Shown here: positions 57,820 to 64,000 of the stretch, piece by piece
How positions within the stretch are numbered: the stretch's first letter is position 1
How the letters are laid out: each line of letters starts with the position of its first letter
Assembly (NCBI RefSeq): GCF_014650915.1
Contig: NZ_BMVW01000001.1
Span: forward strand, 1,054,001-1,118,000
Source of the DNA: Streptomyces poonensis
GTDB taxonomy: Bacteria > Actinomycetota > Actinomycetes > Streptomycetales > Streptomycetaceae
Length of the DNA stretch: 64,000 bases
Direction of reading: 5' to 3'
Program-made: the position numbers and the translations under genes
Notes under the pieces: generated by a model
Database searches by the model: none
What the model saw: the letters and a program-made list of their open reading frames with translations, nothing else
Told to the model about the DNA's origin: nothing

Positions 57820-59457
57820 TCACTCCTGCAGCTCGGCCCCGCAGTGCGGCCACGGGCTCGCGCCGCGCTCCAGGTACAGCTTCTTCGCCCGGTAGGTCTG
57901 TTCGTCCGCCGTCGCGTCCTGCGGGCGGCCGTGGCCGCCGAGGCTCTCCCAGGTCCGCCGGTCGAACTGGTAGAGGCCGCCGTACGTCCCCGAGGAGTCC
58001 ACCGCGTTCGCCCGGCCGCCGGACTCGCAGACCGCGAGGCCGTTCCAGTCGAGGTGGTCGGTGCCCTGCACGGAGGACGGCAGCGGCTTGGTGCCCACCT
58101 TGACCACCTGGGTGCGCGGCGGGCGGATCATCTCGGAGTGCAGCCGGCGGGGTTTCTGCCTGACGCCGTTGACGGTGCGCAGGGAGTACGTGACCCGGCG
58201 CACGCCCGGTTCCCCGGCCCACTCGACGACCTCGGTGCCGCGGAACAGCGAGGGGTCCTCCGTCCGCTCCACGTCGAACGGGATCGGCTCCTCCCGGACC
58301 TCCTTCCTGCCCTTGATCCGCAGCACGGTGATCGTCTGCCCGTCCCGGGGGAAGCTCTCCTGCGGCACCGAGGTGGTGTCCTGTCCCTCCAGGGTGATGC
58401 CGGCCTGTTCCACGGCCTCCCGGACGGTCGCCGCGTTGGTCCGGATCCGGCGCGCCCGCCCGTCCGCCATGACGGTGACGGTGCGCTCGGTGCGGACGTC
58501 CAGCGCCAGTCCCGCGCGCCCGATCGGCCGGGCGCGTTCGGTCGACACGTACGCCCCTTCCGTGCGCACCCCGAGCTGCTGGAGCGCCCTCTCGACCGTA
58601 CGTGCCGTCGTCCACACGTCCCGCCGCTGCCCGTCGAGGGTGAGGCGCACCGGCCGCCCGTAGGCGACGGCGACCTCGTCACCGGTGGTCAGGGGGGCGC
58701 CGAGGGCGGGCGCCACCCTGTCGTGGGCGCCCACGTCGACGCCCTCCCGGGCGAGCAGCTCGGTCACGTCGTCCGCGAAGGTGTGCAGCTCGCGCGGCTC
58801 ACCGTCGACGTTCAGCTCGATCGCCTTGTCCTTGGCGACGAACGCGCTGGTGCCGCCCGCGAGGAACGCCACCACCAGGGCCTGCGGGACCAGCCGGCGC
58901 AGCGGTGCGGGGCGCTCGGCGGTGCGCCGGCGGCGGGCGGCCCGCCGGGCCCGTGCCCGTCCCCCGTCGGCCTGCCGCGGGAGCACGACCTCGGCCGCCT
59001 CGGGCATCTCGGACACCTGTTCACGGGGGTCGTCCTGCTGCGTCTCGGCCGCCTTGCGCGACCCGGCCCGCCGTGACTCGGCCCGCCGTGTCTCGGCCTT
59101 GCGTGCCTCCGCCCGCCGTGACTCGGGCCTTCGCGCCTCGGCCCGCCGCGACTCGCCTCTTCGCCGTCCGTCCTGCCGTTGCGACGTACCGTCCCGGGCC
59201 TCGTCGGCGACGGCGGGCAGGACGTCCTGGACCTGGGTCTCGTGGCCGGGCAGGTCCCCGTCCCGCTGGTAGACGGCGTACGGGAGCACGTCGTACGGGA
59301 CGGTGTCCGCGCCGTACCGCGGGGACCCGGGCGGGGGCCCCGGCGGAGGCCCGCCGTGCCGGGGCCGGGTGCGCGGGTCGGGGGGCGGGGCCGGGGTCGC
59401 GCCGTACATCCCGTACTGCGGGTGAGGCGAGTACGGCGAGGGCTGCGCGTTGCTCAC
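57820..59457 (-). CDS. Resuscitation-promoting factor (RpfB-type)
   Basis: 545 residues from GTG 59457 (VSNAQPSPYSPHPQ). N-terminal Pro-rich stretch, then a 37-residue Arg/Glu repeat region (101-137, units like ESRRAEARRP and ETRRAESRRA), a basic stretch and a transmembrane anchor (about 189-207). Three DUF348 domains (about 209-365), a G5 domain (about 370-445) and the C-terminal RPF transglycosylase domain follow, with catalytic Glu in WNGLAVCESGGRANAV. The same layout as M. tuberculosis RpfB, which also lies between tatD and ksgA. It cleaves peptidoglycan to wake dormant cells or spores; the Arg-rich insert is not in M. tuberculosis RpfB as I know it. Confidence 0.93.
   Translation of the reverse strand: MSNAQPSPYSPHPQYGMYGATPAPPPDPRTRPRHGGPPPGPPPGSPRYGADTVPYDVLPYAVYQRDGDLPGHETQVQDVLPAVADEARDGTSQRQDGRRRGESRRAEARRPESRRAEARKAETRRAESRRAGSRKAAETQQDDPREQVSEMPEAAEVVLPRQADGGRARARRAARRRRTAERPAPLRRLVPQALVVAFLAGGTSAFVAKDKAIELNVDGEPRELHTFADDVTELLAREGVDVGAHDRVAPALGAPLTTGDEVAVAYGRPVRLTLDGQRRDVWTTARTVERALQQLGVRTEGAYVSTERARPIGRAGLALDVRTERTVTVMADGRARRIRTNAATVREAVEQAGITLEGQDTTSVPQESFPRDGQTITVLRIKGRKEVREEPIPFDVERTEDPSLFRGTEVVEWAGEPGVRRVTYSLRTVNGVRQKPRRLHSEMIRPPRTQVVKVGTKPLPSSVQGTDHLDWNGLAVCESGGRANAVDSSGTYGGLYQFDRRTWESLGGHGRPQDATADEQTYRAKKLYLERGASPWPHCGAELQE
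59047..59157 (-). repeat. Imperfect 10-residue repeats in the Rpf N terminus
   Basis: About 37 codons repeat as GESRRAEARR, PESRRAEARK, AETRRAESRR, AGSRKAAE: a 30-bp period in DNA. The product is a highly basic and acidic helix-prone stretch before the membrane anchor. Repeat number is likely to vary between strains. Confidence 0.85.
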
Positions 59458-59621
59458 GACGAGACGCTCCAGAGGGGCCGGCCGGATCGGGCGACCAGAA
59501 CCTAGCGGAGGCTTCGTCACTCTCCAAAGCGGTCCTACTACGCAGCGTAACCACAGCGGGCCGGGCTCCGTACCGGTGGTCACCCGGACGGCCCAGTGGG
59601 GCTGCCGGGGAGCGTGATGCG

Positions 59622-60512
59622 TCAGTAGGCGAAGGCGCGCGCGGTGTTCGCCGCGATCGCCGCGGCCAGCGTGTCCTCGTCGATCCCGCGCACGGCGGCC
59701 ATGGCGCGCACCGTGACCGGAATGAGATACGGGGCGTTGGGCCGTCCGCGGTACGGCGAAGGGGTGAGGAACGGCGCGTCGGTCTCGACGAGGACCAGTT
59801 CCAGCGGGGCGACGGCCAGGGCGTCGCGCAGCGGCTGGGCGTTCTTGAAGGTGACGTTGCCGGCGAAGGACATGAAGTAGCCGGCGCGGGCGCACACCTC
59901 GGCCATCGCGGCGTCGCCGGAGTAGCAGTGGAAGACGGTCCGCTCGGGCGCGCCCTCCTCCTTCAGGATGCGCAGCACGTCGGCGTGGGCCTCACGGTCG
60001 TGGATGACCAGGGCCTTTCCGTGCCGCTTGGCAATCTCGATGTGGGCGCGGAAGGACCGCTCCTGCGCGTCCTTGCCCTCAGGGCCGGTGCGGAAGTAGT
60101 CCAGTCCGGTCTCGCCGACCGCCTTCACCTGGGGCAGCGCGGCCAGCCGGTCGATCTCGGCGAGCGCCTCGTCCAGCGCCGTGTCCCCGCCGGGCTCGCG
60201 GGCACCCTGCCGGCTCCAGCCGTCAGGGTCGCCGTGCACGATGCGGGGCGCCTCGTTCGGGTGCAGCGCGACGGCCGCGTGGACGGCGTCGTACGCGGCG
60301 GCGGTCTCGGCCGCCCAGCGCGAGCCGTTCAGGTCGCAGCCCACCTGCACGACCGTCGTCACGCCGACCGACGCGGCCTTGGCGAGGGCCTCCTCCACCG
60401 TGCCGGACTGCATGTCGAGGTGGGTGTGGGAGTCGGCGACGGGCACCTGGAGGGGCGCCGGGAGCGGGGGCGCGGTGTTCTTGTCGTCCTGGGCGGGGGT
60501 GCGGGAGGGCAT
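59622..60512 (-). CDS. tatD: TatD-family metal-dependent hydrolase
   Basis: 296 residues; TIM-barrel hydrolase with metal residues in ADSHTHLDM, GETGLDYF, VIHDREAHADV, FHCYSGDAAMA and ETDAPFLTPSPYRGRPNAP. E. coli TatD is a 3'-5' DNA/RNA exonuclease; the actinobacterial family is assumed to act similarly. TAGGAT 6 nt before the ATG suggests a leaderless mRNA. It precedes the Rpf gene. Confidence 0.95.
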   Translation of the reverse strand: MPSRTPAQDDKNTAPPLPAPLQVPVADSHTHLDMQSGTVEEALAKAASVGVTTVVQVGCDLNGSRWAAETAAAYDAVHAAVALHPNEAPRIVHGDPDGWSRQGAREPGGDTALDEALAEIDRLAALPQVKAVGETGLDYFRTGPEGKDAQERSFRAHIEIAKRHGKALVIHDREAHADVLRILKEEGAPERTVFHCYSGDAAMAEVCARAGYFMSFAGNVTFKNAQPLRDALAVAPLELVLVETDAPFLTPSPYRGRPNAPYLIPVTVRAMAAVRGIDEDTLAAAIAANTARAFAY

Positions 60513-60518
60513 GCCCCG

Positions 60519-60524
60519 ATCCTA
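60519..60524 (-). promoter_or_regulatory. -10 element for leaderless tatD
   Basis: Minus-strand TAGGAT lies 6 nt before the tatD ATG at 60512, with no ribosome binding site in between. It matches TAnnnT. Confidence 0.55.
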
Positions 60525-60569
60525 CGAAAGGGGCATGCCCTCACCGCTGGGGGAGGCCGCCGAGGGCGG

Positions 60570-60974
60570 TCAGCAGGTCCTGCGCTGGAAGAGGTGCAGG
60601 AGGCCGGTGAGGTGCCGGGCCGGGGCAGCCGGGGGCTTGTCCGCCGTTGACTCGTCCGCCGGCGACTCGTCCGCGGGAACCCGTCGCTCCTGCCGGGGCA
60701 GACCGTTCTGCGCCGAGGAAACCTGTCCCGGTCGCATGATGCGCACCACGTGGCCGTCGCACCGCCGGCACATGGGCCGGCTCAGCGGCGACGGGACGAC
60801 CTCGCCGTCCACCACGTACCGCACCCGCTCCCGGCCCTCGGCGTCGGGGTGGTGCTCTATCTCGTACGACTGCTCCCAGCCGTGCCCGCAGCGCATGCAG
60901 GCGAAGGAATACGACTCGTGAACGACGGCGGTGGCCGCTGTCCGGTCACCGATCTGCCCTGAGACGTCGGTCAT
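60570..60974 (-). CDS. Small zinc-ribbon-like protein
   Basis: 134 residues from ATG 60974, with AGGAG 5 nt upstream; the frame reaches further upstream without support. Two Cys pairs, SFACMRCGHGWEQ (about 26-29) and PMCRRCDGH (about 68-71), form a likely zinc ribbon. A Ser/Asp/Glu-rich linker and a C-terminal FQRRTC tail follow. It stands between rsmI and tatD. Function unknown; proteins of this kind are common in Streptomyces. Confidence 0.8.
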   Translation of the reverse strand: MTDVSGQIGDRTAATAVVHESYSFACMRCGHGWEQSYEIEHHPDAEGRERVRYVVDGEVVPSPLSRPMCRRCDGHVVRIMRPGQVSSAQNGLPRQERRVPADESPADESTADKPPAAPARHLTGLLHLFQRRTC

Positions 60975-61264
60975 GCCAGCTCCTGGTTGTCCGCTGGACA
61001 AGCACCCCGCACGGGGAAACCCCCCGGGATCCCCTGGGGTCCGGGGACGGGTGCGTCCCCTCGACCAGTGGACTCCTCCGTCGGCACGGGCGCACCGCAC
61101 CTGCCAACTGTTGGAGCGGATTTGGCCTGTGCTTGTGGCGAAGCCCCTGGTCCCGGGGTTGCGCTTTACCTGGGGCCGACCGGCCTTTGCCCGCGGTTGG
61201 GGCGCCGGAACCGGCCGTGCGCCGCACCGGGCGCTCCCGGAGCGGAACGGCCGCCGCAGTGGGT

Positions 61265-62146
61265 TCAGCCGCGCCCGGCGTTCTTCGCCGCGACCACCGC
61301 GTCGAAGACCTCGCGCTTGGGCAGCCCCGCCTCGGCGGCCACCGCCGCGATCGCCTCCTTGCGCCGCTCCCCCGCCTCCTCGCGCACCCGCACCCGGCGC
61401 ACCAGCTCGTCCGCGTCCAGTTCCTCGGCGCCCTTCTCCGGGGCGCCCTCGACGACGACGGTGATCTCGCCCCGTACGCCCTCGGCGGCCCACGCGGCCA
61501 GCTCGCCGAGCGGCGCCCGCTTGACCTCCTCGTACGTCTTGGTCAGCTCGCGGCAGACGGCGGCCCGCCGCCCGTCCCCGAAGACCTCGGCCATCGCGGC
61601 GAGGGTGTCGTCGAGCCGGTGCGGGGCCTCGAAGTACACGAGCGTGCGCCGCTCGTCGGCGACCTCCCGCAGCCGTCCCAGCCGCTCACCGGCCTTCCGC
61701 GGCAGGAACCCCTCGAAGCAGAACCGGTCCACGGGCAGCCCGGACAGCGCGAGCGCGGTGAGCACGGCGGACGGACCGGGGACGGCGGTGACGCGGATGT
61801 CCTTCTCCACGGCGGCGGCGACCAGCCGGTACCCCGGGTCGGACACGCTCGGCATGCCCGCGTCCGTGACCAGCAGCACCCGCGACCCGCCCGCCAGCGC
61901 CTCGACGAGCTCGGGCGTACGGGCGGCTTCGTTCCCCTCGAAGTACGACACGACCCGGCCGGCCGGCTGCACGCCCAGCGCCTGTGTGAGCCGCCGCAGC
62001 CGCCGGGTGTCCTCGGCTGCGACCACGTCCGCCGAGGCCAGCTCCTCGGCCAGCCGGGGCGGGGCGTCCGCGACGTCGCCGATGGGGGTGCCTGCCAACA
62101 CAAGGGTTCCTGTCACGACAACCAGTCTCGCAGGAGCGCCCTTCAT
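61265..62146 (-). CDS. rsmI: 16S rRNA (cytidine(1402)-2'-O)-methyltransferase
   Basis: SAM-dependent methylase of 16S C1402. 293 residues from ATG 62146, or 283 from GTG 62116 (VTGTLVLAGTPIGD), which fits the family better. Motifs LAGTPIGDVADAPPRL, DTRRLRRLT, VLLVTDAGMPSVSDPGYRLV and PGPSAVLTAL are typical of the tetrapyrrole methylase fold. It diverges from pmt with about 50-80 bp between starts, the conserved arrangement in actinobacteria. The upstream sequence has no clear ribosome binding site at either start. Confidence 0.96.
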   Translation of the reverse strand: MKGAPARLVVVTGTLVLAGTPIGDVADAPPRLAEELASADVVAAEDTRRLRRLTQALGVQPAGRVVSYFEGNEAARTPELVEALAGGSRVLLVTDAGMPSVSDPGYRLVAAAVEKDIRVTAVPGPSAVLTALALSGLPVDRFCFEGFLPRKAGERLGRLREVADERRTLVYFEAPHRLDDTLAAMAEVFGDGRRAAVCRELTKTYEEVKRAPLGELAAWAAEGVRGEITVVVEGAPEKGAEELDADELVRRVRVREEAGERRKEAIAAVAAEAGLPKREVFDAVVAAKNAGRG

Positions 62147-62180
62147 GGCCCGGGCACGGGACTGGCACAGACACGTTCCC

Positions 62181-62186
62181 TACGAT
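62181..62186 (+). promoter_or_regulatory. -10 element for leaderless pmt
   Basis: TACGAT matches the sigma-HrdB -10 pattern and is 6 nt before the GTG at 62193, with no ribosome binding site between. A -35 box is not clear. Confidence 0.55.
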
Positions 62187-62192
62187 GGCGCG

Positions 62193-63941
62193 GTGACGAG
62201 TACCGCGTCCTCCACGGACACCCCGGCGGGACAGGGGCAGACGACCGACGACCAGCGGCCGTCGTGGCAGCAGCGGCTGCACCGGTTCGGATACACCGGG
62301 CGGCCGAGAAGCGACGTCCGCGACCGGCTGGTACCCCCGTACACCGCGCCCTCCCCGCGTCTGTGGGCCGCGCTCGGGTTCCGCATGGACGCCGCCGCAC
62401 GCATCATGCGCTGGTCGGCGTGGGGCGGTCCGCTGCTGGTGACGCTCGTCGCCGGGATCCTGCGGTTCTGGAACCTGGGCAGCCCGAAGGCGGTGATATT
62501 CGACGAGACGTACTACGCCAAGGACGCGTGGGCGATCGTCCACCGCGGATTCGAGGTCAACTGGGCCAAGAACGCCAACGACCTGATCCTGCAGAACAAC
62601 GGGGACGTCCCGATCCCGACGGACGCCGCGTACGTCGTGCATCCGCCGGTCGGCAAGTACGTCATCGGGCTCGGCGAATGGCTGTTCGGCTTCACCCCGT
62701 TCGGCTGGCGCTTCATGACGGCGCTGCTCGGCACGCTGTCCGTGCTGATGCTGTGCCGCATCGGCCGCCGCCTGTTCCGCTCCACCTTCCTCGGCTGCCT
62801 GGCGGGCGCCCTGATGGCGGTGGACGGACTGCACTTCGTGATGAGCCGCACGGCGCTGCTGGACCAGGTGCTGATGTTCTTCGTCCTGGCCGCCTTCGGC
62901 TGTCTCGTCATCGACCGCGACCGGGCGCGCGCACGACTCGCGGCGGCGCTGCCCGCGGACGCCGACGGCGTCGTACGGCCGGACGCGGAGGTGGCCGACC
63001 ACCTCGGCATGGCCTGGCGGCCGTGGCGCTGGCTGGCGGGACTGTGCCTGGGCCTGGCGTTCGCCACCAAGTGGAACGGTCTGGTCTTCCTGGCCGCGTT
63101 CGGCGTGATGACCGTGCTGTGGGACGTGGGCGCCCGCAAGGTCGCCGGCGCCCGGCGCCCCTACCTCGCCGTGATCAAGCACGACCTGGGCTGGGCGTTC
63201 CTCGCGACGGTGCCCGTGACGCTCGCGACGTACCTCGTCTCGTGGACCGGCTGGATCCTCTCGCCCGACGACGGCACCGGCGGCTACTTCCGCGACTGGG
63301 CGGTGACGGCCGGCAAGGACAGCCACTGGAGCTGGCTGTTCCCGGACTGGCTACGCAGCCTGTGGCACTACGAGAACGAGGTCTACGCGTTCCACAAGGG
63401 CCTGTCGTCGCCGCACACCTACCAGTCCAACCCGTGGAGCTGGATCGTCACCGGCCGCCCGGTCTCGTACTTCTACGAGTCCCCGGCACCCGGCAAGGAC
63501 GGCTGCCCCACGGACGCGGCCGAGAAGTGCGCCCGCGAGGTGCTGGCCATCGGCACGCCCCTGCTGTGGTGGGCGGCCGCCTTCGCGCTCCTCTACGTCC
63601 TGTGGCGCTGGTTCTTCCGCCGCGACTGGCGGGCCGGCGCGATCGCCTGCGGCATCGCGGCCGGCTGGCTCCCCTGGTTCATGTACCAGGAACGCACGAT
63701 CTTCTACTTCTACGCGGTCGTCTTCCTGCCGTTCCTCTGCCTGGCCCTGGCCATGATGATCGGCGCGATCCTCGGCCCGCCCGGCTCCACGGAACGCCGC
63801 CGCGTCGCGGGCGCGGCGGGCGCGGGCGTGCTGGTGCTGCTGATCTTCTGGAACTTCATCTACTTCTGGCCGATCTACACCGGGACCGCGATCCCGATAG
63901 ACGACTGGCGGGCTCGGATGTGGCTGGACACGTGGGTCTGA
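62193..63941 (+). CDS. pmt: Polyprenyl-phosphate-mannose--protein mannosyltransferase
   Basis: O-mannosylates secreted proteins during Sec export, using polyprenyl phosphate mannose. 582 residues from GTG 62193. GT39 family with about ten transmembrane helices. The catalytic Asp-Glu is in the first external loop, VIFDETYYAKDAW (about 109-121), followed by HPPVGKYVIGLGEWLFG. In S. coelicolor Pmt is needed for phage phiC31 infection and cell-wall antibiotic tolerance. Diverges from rsmI, leaderless geometry; a 16-bp hairpin follows. Confidence 0.97.
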   Translation: MTSTASSTDTPAGQGQTTDDQRPSWQQRLHRFGYTGRPRSDVRDRLVPPYTAPSPRLWAALGFRMDAAARIMRWSAWGGPLLVTLVAGILRFWNLGSPKAVIFDETYYAKDAWAIVHRGFEVNWAKNANDLILQNNGDVPIPTDAAYVVHPPVGKYVIGLGEWLFGFTPFGWRFMTALLGTLSVLMLCRIGRRLFRSTFLGCLAGALMAVDGLHFVMSRTALLDQVLMFFVLAAFGCLVIDRDRARARLAAALPADADGVVRPDAEVADHLGMAWRPWRWLAGLCLGLAFATKWNGLVFLAAFGVMTVLWDVGARKVAGARRPYLAVIKHDLGWAFLATVPVTLATYLVSWTGWILSPDDGTGGYFRDWAVTAGKDSHWSWLFPDWLRSLWHYENEVYAFHKGLSSPHTYQSNPWSWIVTGRPVSYFYESPAPGKDGCPTDAAEKCAREVLAIGTPLLWWAAAFALLYVLWRWFFRRDWRAGAIACGIAAGWLPWFMYQERTIFYFYAVVFLPFLCLALAMMIGAILGPPGSTERRRVAGAAGAGVLVLLIFWNFIYFWPIYTGTAIPIDDWRARMWLDTWV

Positions 63942-63953
63942 CCAGGCTGACGC

Positions 63954-63990
63954 ACCACGGGGGCGCGGCGGTGAGCCGCGCCCCCGTGGT
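63954..63990 (+). terminator. Terminator after pmt
   Basis: A perfect 16-bp inverted repeat (ACCACGGGGGCGCGGC / GCCGCGCCCCCGTGGT) with a GGTGA loop lies 12 bp beyond the pmt stop and is followed by CGTTGTCGGT. It is the most stable hairpin in the window and probably serves both directions. Confidence 0.9.
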
Positions 63991-64000
63991 CGTTGTCGGT

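Overview
This is a high-GC actinobacterial chromosome segment, almost certainly Streptomyces. The evidence is the strong G/C third-codon bias, frequent GTG starts, many XRE/DUF5753 plus DUF397 regulator pairs, leaderless starts, an Rpf protein, a galT-galE-galK operon and protein O-mannosyltransferase. Most of the window is core genome with three small accessory patches. I found no rRNA, tRNA, CRISPR array, transposase or biosynthetic gene cluster.

Left part (1-13.6 kb): the 5' end of alanine racemase diverges from glmS. A lipoprotein follows, then accessory patch A (two DUF397 proteins, an XRE/DUF5753 regulator, an anti-sigma-type ATPase and an Rpn-like PD-(D/E)XK protein). Next come acpS, an AhpD-like protein, a MarR regulator divergent from a tautomerase, nnrE, coaA, a DUF389 membrane protein and glmM. 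glmS and glmM supply amino-sugar precursors for the cell wall; acpS, coaA and nnrE serve cofactor and carrier-protein metabolism.

Middle (13.8-34.5 kb, nearly all minus strand): rpsI-rplM, truA, the alpha operon (rplQ, rpoA, rpsK, rpsM, rpmJ, infA), map, adk, secY, then the spc operon (rplO to rplN) and the S10 operon (rpsQ to rpsJ). Two things break this conserved array. A small secreted-protein gene on the opposite strand lies between secY and rplO, next to a 15-bp hairpin. The 3' end of map is also duplicated: 160 bp with one mismatch, each copy with its own stop codon.

Right part: a membrane-anchored hypothetical and gdhA are followed by accessory patch B (37.7-43.5 kb). Patch B holds a cupin, two Rossmann oxidoreductases with an HxlR regulator, an XRE/DUF397/ATPase group and a toxin-antitoxin remnant with a truncated PIN toxin. 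Then comes the gal operon divergent from a sodium:solute symporter. Patch C (49.2-51.0 kb) holds a second Rpn-like protein, a 5'-truncated XRE/DUF5753 gene and a tandem DUF397 protein. A response regulator lacking the phospho-acceptor Asp and a beta-propeller membrane protein follow. The end is a conserved actinobacterial block: ABC-F ATPase, ispE, rsmA (ksgA), Rpf, tatD, a zinc-ribbon protein, rsmI and pmt, closing with a 16-bp hairpin terminator.

The most unusual points are the recurrent association of Rpn-like nuclease-fold proteins with XRE-DUF397 modules, the secreted-protein insertion in the spc region, the map 3' duplication and a set of seven genes with leaderless promoter geometry.
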